Shown: positions 51,015 to 60,082 of the stretch, piece after piece
Layout of the letters: the number at the start of each line of letters is the position of its first letter
How positions within the stretch are numbered: the first letter of the stretch is position 1
Assembly (NCBI RefSeq): GCF_030816935.1
Contig: NZ_JAUSYO010000001.1
Coordinates: forward strand, 372,001 to 436,000
Reading direction: 5' to 3'
DNA: 64,000 nt
Origin: Arthrobacter sp. B3I9
GTDB taxonomy: Bacteria > Actinomycetota > Actinomycetes > Actinomycetales > Micrococcaceae
Made by a program: the position numbers and the translations under genes
Notes under the pieces: generated by a model
The model's input: only the letters and a program-made list of their open reading frames with translations
Told to the model about the DNA's origin: nothing
Database searches by the model: none

Positions 51015-51374
51015 AATAGCTCAAATTTCCCGGCATGGCCAGCTGACCGAGCAGGGCGCATTCTCCATAACAATCTGGTGGTGGACCTGCGGTTCTGCCC
51101 CAAATGGGCCCGAGGCGGCGCTTTGCATGTGGTAGTTTGCTCTGGAATGTGACCCGCAGCATAGTCCCACCAGGACGTGCCGAAAGGTGTGCAGACAGGC
51201 CAAACACCATGGCCTTGATCCGGATCAGCAGCAGAAACCCGCTGCTGGAAGGGGACTACGGAAGGATCAACGTTGTGAACCTCGCTACGACTCCGGCGCT
51301 CAGGCCGGCCGTCGCCCGCCGCCTTGCATCGTCCGGTCCTGCACAGACAACGGCGACTCGGAACTAGCGGCACA
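51015..51374. other. Non-coding stretch upstream of the peptide ABC operon
   Basis: 360 nt without a convincing gene. It should contain the promoter of the ABC operon. A perfect 12-bp palindrome TGATCCGGATCA lies at 51216-51227. A short reading at 51276-51367 (GTG start, GGAAGGATC upstream) could be a leader peptide but has no known match. Confidence 0.5.
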
Positions 51375-52362
51375 ATGCTCCGGTACTTGGCAAAACGTGC
51401 CGTCATCTACGTTTTCATGATTTTCCTGACCACATCGGCAGGGTACTTCCTGGCGGTCAGCACCCTGCAGCCGGCACTGCTGGAACAGGGAGCGCATCCC
51501 CCGCCCGACGCCCGAGCAGGTGGTCAATTCCTTCCGGCTTAAGGGCCTTGATCCGACCCTGAGCCCGTGGGAGCGGTACGTGGACTGGCTGACCGGGATT
51601 GTCACCCGTTGGGACTGGGGACGGAGCCCCAATGGCGCCTTCATCAATGCCGAGTTCGGTGACCGGGTCTGGATCTCAACCCGGCTTTTCCTGGCCTCCA
51701 TCATCCTGACGCTCATTATCGGCGTCGCCCTCGGGGTGTACACAGCGGCGAGGCAGTACAAGGCCTCGGACCGCGTCATCACCTCCTACAGCTACCTCGT
51801 GTACATCGTGCCGGCGCCGATCGCGTACTTCTTGGTCCAATTGGGCGCCATCAACATCAACGAGACCGTGGGCGAGCGGATATTCTTTGTCACCGGCATC
51901 TCCACCCCGGGCCTGGCCGGAGACGGTTGGGTCCAGTTCGTCGACATGCTCGCCCACTATGCTGTGCCCACGTTCGCGATCACGATCGTGGGCTGGGGGA
52001 CTTACCAGATCGCCCAGCGCCAGTACCTGCTGGACAATGTCAACGCCGACTTTGTCCGCACGGCCCGGGCGAAGGGACTGACCCGCAACCAGGCCATCAC
52101 GCGCCACGCCCTGCGGGTTTCCTTCATTCCGGTGGCACAGAGCATCGCGTTCACCGTTCCGGCCATTTTCGCCGGCGGCTTCTTCGCGGAGAAAATCTTC
52201 GCCTGGCACGGCGTCGGCTCGTGGTCCATCGATTCCATTGCATTGCAGGACGTCAACGCCGCCACGGCGACCCTGGCCTACGGCTCGGTGATCTTCGCGA
52301 TCGGCGCCATCCTCGCGGACTTCGCCACCACGCTTGTCGACCCCAGAGTGCGGGTGCAGTAA
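51375..52362 (+). pseudogene. Dipeptide/oligopeptide ABC permease (DppB-like), apparent +1 frameshift
   Basis: First permease of the peptide importer. ATG 51375 opens MLRYLAKRAVIYVFMIFLTTSAGYF (TM1) in one frame. In CAGGGAGCG at 51488-51490 one extra G shifts the frame; removing it gives LLEQERIPRPTPEQVVNSFRL, which joins smoothly to the remaining roughly 290 residues (up to 52362) with the EAA-type loop DFVRTARAKGLTRNQAITRHALR and about five further membrane segments. Uncorrected, the first part ends at 51542. Everything else is intact, so recent mutation or sequencing error is likely. A truncated product starting at an internal codon near 51520 would lack TM1. Confidence 0.85.
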
Positions 52363-52364
52363 CC

Positions 52365-53339
52365 ATGACGAACCTGAACGCCATCGATCCCGCCGCCGTC
52401 GCCACCGAAGCGAAAATCGAGAACAGCGACGTGGTGATCGGCAAGTCCACCATCATCCTGCGCCGCTTCCTGCGCAACAAGACGGCCGTCGCGGGCCTCG
52501 GGATCTTCCTTGGCCTGACGCTCTTCTCCTTCATCGGCGGTGCGTTCTCCAGCTGGACCAAGGAGACCATCGACCCGTTCAATATCGGCATGCCGCCGTC
52601 GGCAGAGCATCTGCTGGGCACCTCCCAGGCCGGAATCGACCTCTATGCCCTGACGGTGGAAGGGACTCGGATCTCGATCCTGATCGGCCTCGTCGTCGGG
52701 CTCGTCTCCGTTCTGATCGCGGCCGTCTACGGCTGCACCATGGCCTACTTCGGCGGAAAAATCGACAAGGTCATGCTGTTCATCCTCGAAGCGCTCATCA
52801 TGATGCCCGCCCTGCTGGTGGTCGCCGTGGCGACGAGCGGCGGCGGCAAGGGACTGCAGCAGAACCTTCCCAGCTGGCTGCTGCTGATCATCGTCCTGCT
52901 GGTCTTCAGCTGGATGGGCACGGCCCGCCTGATCCGCTCCCTCTCGATGTCCCTCATGCAGCGCGACTTCATCAGGGCTGCCCAGTACATGGGCATCCCG
53001 GCGCGGCGCATCGTCTGGCGCCACCTCGTCCCCAACATCGGCTCGCTGCTGGTCCTGGACATCACCCGCGGCGTAACCGGCGCCATTCTGGCGGAGGTGG
53101 CGTTCTCCTTCATCGGCATCGGCATCAAGGTTCCGGACGTAAGCCTGGGCGTCCTGATCGGCCAGGCCACCTCGCAGGTCTCCACCTTCCCGTGGATGTT
53201 CTGGGTGCCCCTGGTTGTGATGTTCCTGCTGACCGGGTCACTGGCCATGATGAATGACGGCCTCCGGGACGCATTCGACCCCACCTCCAGTTCCGTTGGC
53301 CGCGCCAACAGGGGCAGTGCGAAGAAGAAGAACAAATGA
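52365..53339 (+). CDS. Dipeptide/oligopeptide ABC permease (DppC-like)
   Basis: A 324-residue permease with an N-terminal OppC-type region (RRFLRNKTAVAGLGIFLGLTLFSFIG), about six membrane segments and the cytoplasmic loop DFIRAAQYMGIPARRIVWRHLVPN. It forms the channel with the preceding permease. ATG 52365 follows that gene's stop by 2 nt, and its own stop overlaps the ATPase gene by 4 nt. The C-terminus ends in a lysine-rich tail. Confidence 0.9.
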   Translation: MTNLNAIDPAAVATEAKIENSDVVIGKSTIILRRFLRNKTAVAGLGIFLGLTLFSFIGGAFSSWTKETIDPFNIGMPPSAEHLLGTSQAGIDLYALTVEGTRISILIGLVVGLVSVLIAAVYGCTMAYFGGKIDKVMLFILEALIMMPALLVVAVATSGGGKGLQQNLPSWLLLIIVLLVFSWMGTARLIRSLSMSLMQRDFIRAAQYMGIPARRIVWRHLVPNIGSLLVLDITRGVTGAILAEVAFSFIGIGIKVPDVSLGVLIGQATSQVSTFPWMFWVPLVVMFLLTGSLAMMNDGLRDAFDPTSSSVGRANRGSAKKKNK

Positions 53340-55642
53340 GCTTCGAAGTCACCGCGAATACCGCGTCCACCGGCACGAACGCTGCCGAGCGGCTGCATGT
53401 GGCCGGGCTGCATTCGCCTGGTGATGCCCCGGCGGATGCCGTCCTGTCCGTCCGGGACCTGAACGTCCGCTTCAACACGGAGAACGGCGTGGTGCACGCG
53501 GTCCGCGGCGTTGATTTCGACCTGCTCCCCGGAAAGACGCTCGGGATCGTGGGCGAATCCGGCTCCGGTAAATCGGTCGCGTCCTTGGCCATCATGGGCC
53601 TGCTGCCCCCGACGGCGCAGGTAACCGGCTCGGTCCGGCTCAAGGGGAAGGAACTGCTGGGCCTCAGCGACAAGGCGATGTGCGCCTTCCGCGGCAATGA
53701 CATCGCCATGGTCTTCCAGGACCCCCTGTCGTCCCTGACCCCGGTCTATACGGTCGGAACGCAGATCGTCGAGGCGCTCACGGTGCACAATCCCGCCATG
53801 AGCAAGCAGGCCAAAGAAGCCCGCGCCGTCGAGCTGCTTGCCATGGTCGGCATTCCCAGCCCGAAGGACCGGCTGAGGGCCTTCCCGCACGAGTTTTCCG
53901 GCGGCATGCGCCAGCGCGTCATGATCGCCATCGCGATCGCCAACAATCCGCGGGTGCTCATCGCCGATGAACCCACGACGGCGCTCGACGTCACCATCCA
54001 GGCGCAGGTGCTGGAGGTGCTGCACACCGCGCAGGAGGAAACCGGCGCCGCCGTCGTGATGATCACCCACGACCTTGGTGTGGTCGCCGGCATGGCGGAC
54101 GACATCATGGTCATGTATGCGGGCAAGCCGGTGGAGACCGGCACTGTGGATGAGATCTACTACAACCCGCGGATGCCATACACCATGGGTCTGCTGGGCG
54201 CCGTGCCGCGCGTGGATAAGGCGGAAAAATCCTCACTGGTGCCGATCGAGGGCATTCCACCGAACCTGATCCACACCCCTACCGGGTGCTCGTTCGCCCC
54301 GCGGTGCCCGCTTGCCAGCGACGCCTGCCTGAAAGGCGAGCCGGAGCTTTTGCCCGTCGGCGGCACGGGCGGCGGCACCGGCGACGGCACGCGCGGCAGC
54401 ATGGGCGGGAGCGGCGGCATGGATCACAGGGCCGCGTGCATCAAGTCCGGATTGCTCGGCGGCGAGGCGGACGTCCACGAAATCTTCCGGGCCCCTGCCG
54501 TTCCGGTCTCACCCTTTGACGCGATTCCCCGTACCGAGCGCAAGGCGGTCCTCGAGCTGAGGGACGTGAAGAAGCATTTCCCGCTGATGAAGGGCGCCCT
54601 GATCAAACGGCGGATCGGCACGGTGAAGGCCGTGGACGGCGTGAGCTTCGATATCCGCGAGGGGGAGTGCTTCTCGATCGTCGGCGAATCCGGCTGCGGA
54701 AAGACCACCACGCTGCTCGAAATCATGGAATTCCGCAAGGACCAGGACGGCGAGGTGAGGATCGGCGGGCTCAGCAACAAGGAAGCCTCCGATGCCCGTG
54801 CCCGCAGCGCCATGCGCAAGCAGCTCCAGATGGTGTTCCAGGACCCCACCGGAGCCCTCGACCCGCGGTTCACCGTGTACGAGGTGCTGGCCGAACCGCT
54901 GGAGAACGCCGGGATGGCCAAGGCTGACATCCGGAACCGGATCCTGGAGCTGATGGCGCTCGTGGGGCTGCAGCCGGACCACGTGAACCGTTTCCCCAAC
55001 CAGTTCTCCGGCGGGCAGCGCCAGCGCATCGGCATTGCCCGGGCCCTGGCCGTAAACCCCCGGCTGGTGGTGCTGGACGAGCCGGTGTCCGCCCTTGATG
55101 TGTCCGTGCAGGCCGGCGTCATCAACCTCCTGGACCAGCTCCGCGCCGAGCTCGGGCTGAGCTACCTGATGGTGGCGCACGACCTGTCCGTGGTGCGGCA
55201 CATCTCCAACCGCGTCGCGGTGATGTATCTGGGCAAGATCGTGGAGATCGGGGACGTGGACAGGGTCTTCGACAACCCGCGCCACCCCTACACGCGCGCA
55301 CTGCTCTCCGCAATCCCTGTCCCGGATCCGCACCTGGAGCGCACCCGGCAGCGCATCATCCTGCAGGGGGACCTGCCGTCGCCGCTCGACGCGCCCAAGG
55401 GCTGCAACTTCGCCTCCCGGTGCCCCGTCTTCGCCGCGCTGCCGCCGGCGAAGCAGGAAAAGTGCCTGACGGTCGAGCCGCCACTGGAACCGGCTGCCCC
55501 GAAGGGGGACGGGACGGCGGGCGTGCCGGCGGCACCCGGCTCCCCGGAACCCGGGCCCGGATCCCCGGACCAGCAATTCGCCTGCTTCTATCCCGACGGC
55601 GAGCTGGACGAAGACATGCTTGTCGTCCATGAATCCGCCTGA
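53336..55642 (+). CDS. Peptide ABC transporter ATP-binding protein, DppD-DppF fusion
   Basis: A 768-residue protein with two complete ABC ATPase domains. First domain: Walker A GESGSGKS (73-80), signature FSGGMRQR, Walker B VLIADEPTTALD, then the oligopeptide C-terminal Cys-containing segment GCSFAPRCPLASDAC and a Gly-rich linker. Second domain: Walker A GESGCGKTT (about 449-457), signature FSGGQRQR, Walker B LVVLDEPVSALD and GCNFASRCPVF. The two Cys-rich segments resemble the 4Fe-4S sites described for DppD/OppD-type ATPases. One chain therefore replaces the usual DppD and DppF pair. Confidence 0.92.
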   Translation: MSFEVTANTASTGTNAAERLHVAGLHSPGDAPADAVLSVRDLNVRFNTENGVVHAVRGVDFDLLPGKTLGIVGESGSGKSVASLAIMGLLPPTAQVTGSVRLKGKELLGLSDKAMCAFRGNDIAMVFQDPLSSLTPVYTVGTQIVEALTVHNPAMSKQAKEARAVELLAMVGIPSPKDRLRAFPHEFSGGMRQRVMIAIAIANNPRVLIADEPTTALDVTIQAQVLEVLHTAQEETGAAVVMITHDLGVVAGMADDIMVMYAGKPVETGTVDEIYYNPRMPYTMGLLGAVPRVDKAEKSSLVPIEGIPPNLIHTPTGCSFAPRCPLASDACLKGEPELLPVGGTGGGTGDGTRGSMGGSGGMDHRAACIKSGLLGGEADVHEIFRAPAVPVSPFDAIPRTERKAVLELRDVKKHFPLMKGALIKRRIGTVKAVDGVSFDIREGECFSIVGESGCGKTTTLLEIMEFRKDQDGEVRIGGLSNKEASDARARSAMRKQLQMVFQDPTGALDPRFTVYEVLAEPLENAGMAKADIRNRILELMALVGLQPDHVNRFPNQFSGGQRQRIGIARALAVNPRLVVLDEPVSALDVSVQAGVINLLDQLRAELGLSYLMVAHDLSVVRHISNRVAVMYLGKIVEIGDVDRVFDNPRHPYTRALLSAIPVPDPHLERTRQRIILQGDLPSPLDAPKGCNFASRCPVFAALPPAKQEKCLTVEPPLEPAAPKGDGTAGVPAAPGSPEPGPGSPDQQFACFYPDGELDEDMLVVHESA

Positions 55643-55693
55643 CTCACCGGTCCACAGACACATCACACCTCGCAGAAAAATGAAGGGAACACC

Positions 55694-57421
55694 ATGAAGA
55701 ATCTGACCAAGATCGGCGGAGTTGCCGCCGTCGCGGCGGCGCTCGCGCTGACCGCTTGCGGCGGTGGTGGCGGCGGAGCCAAAGGGCCCGAGGCCGGCAA
55801 AGGCCAGAACGCCGGCAGCGATCTGACCAAGCTCGTCAGCATCAATGCCAAGGACGTCAAGGACCTCCAGCCGGGCGGCACCGTCACTCTGCCGCTGGGC
55901 AACATCGGGCCGGACTTCAACGGGTTCTCCAACAACGGCAACAGCGCGGACAACACCGCGATGATGGTTCCGATCAATCCGGTTGGCGTGAGCGGCGGCG
56001 GCACCGGCGGCTGCTGGAAGTACGACTTCGTGGGCAAGGCCACCCCGAACAAAGACTTCTGCGAGTCGGTGGACAGCAAGATCACGGACGGCAAGCAGAC
56101 CATCACCATCAAGATCAACGACAAAGCCACCTACAATGACGGCACCCCGATCGACGTGAAGACCTTCCAGAACACCTGGAACATCCTCAAGGGTGACAAC
56201 AAGGACTACGACATCGTGAGCTCCGGAGCCTACGAGTTCGTTGAGTCCGTCGAGGCCGGCAGCAGCGACAAGGAAGTCATAGTCAAGACCACCAAGCCGG
56301 TCTACCCGCTGGAATCGCTGTTCTTCGGTCTCATCAACCCGGCCGTGAACACTCCCGAGATCTTCAACACCGGCTTCACGGGCGAGATGCACCCGGAGTG
56401 GATGGCCGGTCCTTTCAAGGTGGACCAGTATGACAGCGCCGCCAAGACCGTGACCCTGGTCAAGAACGACAAGTGGTGGGGCACCAAGCCCGTTTTGGAC
56501 AAAGTTGTGTTCCGCCAGCTGGAGAGCAGCGCCGCGATCGCCGCGTTCAAGAACGGCGAGATCGACGGCGTTTCCGCCAACACCATCACACCGTACAAGC
56601 AGCTCGACGGAACCAAGGATTCGGAAGTCCGCCGCGGCCAGCGCCTCTTTGCCGGCGGCCTGAACATCAATGCGCAGAAGGCGCCGATGAACGACGTCGC
56701 GATCCGCAAGGCCATCTTCACGGCAGTGGACCGGGAGGCCCTGCGCAAGGTCCGCTTCAACGGCCTGAACTGGGAGGAGCCCAGCTCCGGATCGATGATG
56801 CTGCTGCCGTTCTCGGAGTACTACCAGGACAACTACCCCGTGACCGAGACCGGTCCCGACGCCGCCAAGAAGGTGCTGACCGACGCCGGCTACACGCCCA
56901 ACGCCGCAGGTGTCATGGAGAAGGGCGGCGTTCCGGCCGCGTTCAAGATCAGCAACTTCGGTGACGACCCCACCACGCTGGCCTTTGCCCAGACGCTGCA
57001 GAACCAGCTCAAGGCCGGCGGCATGGACGTGGGGATCGATCAGCGCGCCTCTGCCGACTTCGGCAAGGTCCTGGGCAGCCGCGACTTCGACCTGAGCATC
57101 TCCGGCTATACGGTCGGCTCGGACGCGACGGATGCGGTGAAGCAGTTCTACGATTCCAAGACCAACGAAAACCAGCTGGGCGACGCCGAACTGGACGCAG
57201 AAATCGCCCGGCTTGCCTCGATCGAGGACAACGCCGAGCGGAACAAGGCGGCCATGGAGGTTGAGAAGAAGCACATGGCGAAGTACTTCTCCATGGGCGT
57301 GGTGATGAACGGCCCGCAGATCTCCTTTGCCCGCACCGGTCTGGCCAACTTCGGCCCCTCCCTGTTCCAGAGCCTGTCCCAGGTTCCGGACTGGACCACC
57401 CTCGGCTGGGTCAAGAAGTAA
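55694..57421 (+). CDS. Peptide ABC transporter solute-binding lipoprotein (family 5)
   Basis: A 575-residue SBP family 5 (DppA/OppA-like) lipoprotein. The signal peptide ends in LALTAC with lipidated Cys22, followed by a Gly-rich linker. The body has the typical TLVKNDKWWGTKPVLDKVVFRQL block and a C-terminal SFARTGLANFGPSLFQSL. It delivers peptides (or another family-5 ligand such as nickel or glycosides) to the permease pair. It is last in the operon, 51 nt after the ATPase gene, with AAGGGAACACC before ATG 55694, and is closed by a terminator. Confidence 0.9.
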   Translation: MKNLTKIGGVAAVAAALALTACGGGGGGAKGPEAGKGQNAGSDLTKLVSINAKDVKDLQPGGTVTLPLGNIGPDFNGFSNNGNSADNTAMMVPINPVGVSGGGTGGCWKYDFVGKATPNKDFCESVDSKITDGKQTITIKINDKATYNDGTPIDVKTFQNTWNILKGDNKDYDIVSSGAYEFVESVEAGSSDKEVIVKTTKPVYPLESLFFGLINPAVNTPEIFNTGFTGEMHPEWMAGPFKVDQYDSAAKTVTLVKNDKWWGTKPVLDKVVFRQLESSAAIAAFKNGEIDGVSANTITPYKQLDGTKDSEVRRGQRLFAGGLNINAQKAPMNDVAIRKAIFTAVDREALRKVRFNGLNWEEPSSGSMMLLPFSEYYQDNYPVTETGPDAAKKVLTDAGYTPNAAGVMEKGGVPAAFKISNFGDDPTTLAFAQTLQNQLKAGGMDVGIDQRASADFGKVLGSRDFDLSISGYTVGSDATDAVKQFYDSKTNENQLGDAELDAEIARLASIEDNAERNKAAMEVEKKHMAKYFSMGVVMNGPQISFARTGLANFGPSLFQSLSQVPDWTTLGWVKK

Positions 57422-57461
57422 CCTCCCCTTCCGACGCTCCCTCACCTGTAGCAGCTCTCCG

Positions 57462-57502
57462 GGCGACGCTCCCTCACCTTGTGGGGGAGCGTCGCCTGTT
57501 TT
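57462..57502 (+). terminator. Rho-independent terminator of the peptide ABC operon
   Basis: GGCGACGCTCCCTCAC and GTGGGGGAGCGTCGCC form a 16-bp stem with one mismatch and a 3-nt loop (57462-57496), followed by TGTTTT. A copy of the left arm (16 bp, 57432-57447) lies 32 bp upstream as a direct repeat. Confidence 0.85.
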
Positions 57503-57527
57503 GGTGCCGGATCTGAGGGAGCATCTG

Positions 57528-57557
57528 GTGGTCCGGGGTAGCGTGGTCCGGGGTAGC
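57528..57557 (+). repeat. Perfect 15-bp tandem duplication in a promoter
   Basis: GTGGTCCGGGGTAGC occurs twice in succession (57528-57542, 57543-57557) immediately upstream of the Gfo/Idh/MocA gene. The second copy contributes the first four bases of the TAGCGT box. Confidence 0.9.
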
Positions 57558-57559
57558 GT
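57554..57559 (+). promoter_or_regulatory. -10 box of a probable leaderless promoter (TAGCGT)
   Basis: TAGCGT ends 7 nt before ATG 57567 and no Shine-Dalgarno is present. A second TAGCGT at 57539-57544 arises from the tandem duplication. Confidence 0.55.
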
Positions 57560-57566
57560 AAGACCC

Positions 57567-58640
57567 ATGACAACAGGTTCGTCCCGGCCCATCCGCGTCG
57601 CTATCGCCGGCTTCGGTCTCTCCGGCAGCGTTTTCCACGCGCCGCTCATCGCGGCCAACCCGGCCTTTTTCGTTGACGTCATCTCCACGTCCGACGCCGG
57701 CCGGAAGGCAGCAGCGTCCGCGACCTATCCCGGAGCCAGGATTGTGGACAGCCCGTCCGACATCATCGACCTCGCGGGGGAACTGGACCTGCTGGTGCTC
57801 GGCACGCCGCCGGCCACCCACTACCCGCTCGCGAAGGCCGCGCTGGAAGCCGGGCTCGACGTCGTCGTCGACAAACCTTTCACGGTGCGCAGCGCGGAGG
57901 GCGAGGAGCTGATTGCCCTGGCAGCGCGGCTGGGCAGGGTCCTGACCGTTTTCCAGAACCGGCGCTGGGACGGAGACTTCCTCACCGTCCACTCCCTCGT
58001 GGGTGGCGGCAGCCTCGGCTCCGTGTCGCGGTTCGAGTCACGCTTCGAGCGCTGGTCGCCCGCGGTCACCAAGGCGTGGAAGGCCTCCGCCACGGCGGAC
58101 GACGGCGGCGGCGTGCTGTTCGACCTCGGCACCCACCTGCTGGACCAGGCCCTGGAACTCTTCGGGCCCGCCACGGTGGTCCACGCCGAACTCGAGGTGC
58201 GGCGCCCTGGGGAGAAGGCCGATGACGACGTGTTCCTTGCCCTGCGGCACGATTCCGGGGTCACCAGCCACCTGTGGATGAACATGCTCTGCGCCCAGCA
58301 GGGCCCGCGCTTCCGGCTGCTGGGCAGCGAGGGCGCATATACCAAGCACGGCATAGACCCGCAGGAGCCCTTCATCGTTGCCGGCGGCAGTCCGCTCGAC
58401 CCCGACTATGGGGTGGAGGACCGCGACTGGGCCGGAATGCTGGGCCGGGACGGGCACCTGGACCGGCTGCCCACCGAGCGCGGTGCCTATCCCGAGTTCT
58501 ACCGGATCCTGGCCGAGAAGATCAACGACGGCGGCGCGGACTCGGCGCTGCCGCTCCCGGTCGATCCCGCCGGCCCGGTTGCAGTGCTGAAGCTGATCGA
58601 ACAGGCCCGCGCGCTTAAACAACAATCGACTGCTCCGTAA
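57567..58640 (+). CDS. Gfo/Idh/MocA-family oxidoreductase
   Basis: A 357-residue NAD(P)-dependent dehydrogenase. The Rossmann loop AGFGLSGSVFHAP (13-25) and the EKP-type motif, here DKPF near 112-115 with the catalytic Lys, are present; GGGVLFDLGTHLLDQAL (about 188-204) carries the conserved G-D-x-x-x-H. The substrate is probably a sugar, inositol or related polyol; it cannot be fixed. It is monocistronic, after the ABC terminator. Confidence 0.87.
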   Translation: MTTGSSRPIRVAIAGFGLSGSVFHAPLIAANPAFFVDVISTSDAGRKAAASATYPGARIVDSPSDIIDLAGELDLLVLGTPPATHYPLAKAALEAGLDVVVDKPFTVRSAEGEELIALAARLGRVLTVFQNRRWDGDFLTVHSLVGGGSLGSVSRFESRFERWSPAVTKAWKASATADDGGGVLFDLGTHLLDQALELFGPATVVHAELEVRRPGEKADDDVFLALRHDSGVTSHLWMNMLCAQQGPRFRLLGSEGAYTKHGIDPQEPFIVAGGSPLDPDYGVEDRDWAGMLGRDGHLDRLPTERGAYPEFYRILAEKINDGGADSALPLPVDPAGPVAVLKLIEQARALKQQSTAP

Positions 58641-58747
58641 CTGCCGTTCTGGAGGTCCAAAAGGGCGGTTGGGCCCACGCCGGCAGGGTTCCCTGGCCGA
58701 GCTTGCGAGGCGAGGGGGCCGGTGGGGAGCAGCCGATGAGGTGTTGG

Positions 58748-59866
58748 TTACGCGGAGACGAGCTCGTGCCAGTCGGCCACGAGCGGCAGGTTGTGCGCCT
58801 CCGACACGGAGCGGTGCGCGACCTTGCCGCCTGCGATGTTCAGGCCGGCGGCCAGGGCGGCGTCGCGCTCGAACGCGGCCTTGACGCCCAGGTTGGCCAG
58901 CGCGACGGCGTAGCGCAGGGTGACGTTGGTGAGCGCGTACGTGGACGTGTTCGGCACGGCCCCGGGCATGTTGGCAACGCAGTAGAAGATCGTGTTGTGG
59001 ACCTTGTACGTCGGTTCCTGGTGCGTGGTGGGGTGCGTGTCCTCGAAGCAGCCGCCCTGGTCCACGGCGATGTCCACCAGCACGGAGCCGGGCTTCATCC
59101 GGGAGACGAGCTCGTTGGTGACGAGCTTCGGGGCCTTGGCGCCGGGGATCAGCACGGAGCCGATGACGAGGTCGGCGTCGACCACGGACTTCTCGATCTC
59201 GTAGGAGTTGGAAGCGACGGTCTTCAGGCGGCCCTGGTACTGGGCATCCAGTTCGCGCAGGCGGTTGATGTTGATGTCCAGGATGGTCACGTCGGCGCCG
59301 AGGCCCAGTGCCATCGCGGCGGCGTTGGTTCCGGCAACCCCGGCGCCCAGGACAACGACCTTCGCCGGCCGGACACCGGGTACGCCGCCGAGGAGCACGC
59401 CCTTGCCGCCGGCGGGTGCCATCAGGGAGGTCGCACCGACCTGGACGGACAGGCGGCCGGCAACCTCGGACATCGGGGCGAGCAGCGGCAGCGTGCGGCC
59501 CTCCTGGACGGTCTCGTAGGCGATGGCGGTCACGCCGGTGTTGATGAGCTCCTGCGTGAGTTCCGGCTCGGCGGCCAGGTGCAGGTAGGTGAAGAGGATC
59601 AGGCCCTTGCGGAAGCGGTGGTACTCGGCCTTGACCGGCTCCTTGACCTTCATGACCATGTCGGCGCGGGCCCAGACGTCATCGGCGTCGGCGACCATTT
59701 CGGCGCCCGCGATGGCGTATTCCTCGTCCGTGATGCCCGAGCCCAGGCCCGCGCCGCGCTCCACCAGGACGGCGTGGCCTTGGGTGCGGAACTCGTGGAC
59801 GCCGGCCGCCGTGATGGCGACGCGGAATTCGTTGTTCTTGATCTCTTTGGGGACACCGATGATCAT
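58748..59866 (-). CDS. ald: Alanine dehydrogenase
   Basis: A 372-residue NAD-dependent L-alanine dehydrogenase (alanine to pyruvate plus ammonium). The N-terminal MIIGVPKEIKNNEFRVA, catalytic Lys75 (KVKEP) and His96 (LHLAAE) and the Rossmann loop GAGVAGTNAA (about 173-182) match the family exactly. ATG 59866 is used. It is divergent from a PucR-type regulator with 216 nt between the starts. The 107 nt between its stop and the Gfo gene hold no clear feature. Confidence 0.95.
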   Translation of the reverse strand: MIIGVPKEIKNNEFRVAITAAGVHEFRTQGHAVLVERGAGLGSGITDEEYAIAGAEMVADADDVWARADMVMKVKEPVKAEYHRFRKGLILFTYLHLAAEPELTQELINTGVTAIAYETVQEGRTLPLLAPMSEVAGRLSVQVGATSLMAPAGGKGVLLGGVPGVRPAKVVVLGAGVAGTNAAAMALGLGADVTILDININRLRELDAQYQGRLKTVASNSYEIEKSVVDADLVIGSVLIPGAKAPKLVTNELVSRMKPGSVLVDIAVDQGGCFEDTHPTTHQEPTYKVHNTIFYCVANMPGAVPNTSTYALTNVTLRYAVALANLGVKAAFERDAALAAGLNIAGGKVAHRSVSEAHNLPLVADWHELVSA

Positions 59867-60070
59867 GTGTTGGCTCCAGTGCTGTGGCCGCGCGGGCCGG
59901 GATGTGCGGAAATTCGTACTTCCAGACTAAATCCCGCTGTGAGGCAGGTGACAGCAACGGACGGCCACGGAAGGCGCTGGCCCGCGGATTTCCGCGGTTT
60001 TCGGAAACGCTGGTTAGACATCTGTCGAAGTCGGGGGCGTCAGGTGTCGCCTACTGTCCGTCGGGCAAAG

Positions 60071-60076
60071 TAGGGT
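60071..60076 (+). promoter_or_regulatory. -10 box of a probable leaderless promoter (TAGGGT)
   Basis: TAGGGT ends 6 nt before ATG 60083. A short GGCAGG lies between but is too close to act as a normal ribosome binding site. Confidence 0.5.
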
Positions 60077-60082
60077 GGCAGG

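Noticed and set aside
51209-51367. Short reading MALIRISSRNPLLEG... before the peptide ABC operon
   Set aside because: No known match and no good start context for the ATG; kept only as a possible leader within the non-coding entry.
58660-58747. GC-rich GGCCGAGCTTGCGAGG region as a tRNA or small RNA
   Set aside because: No cloverleaf, TTCGANNCC T-loop or terminator could be drawn; it is plain intergenic sequence after the Gfo/Idh/MocA gene.
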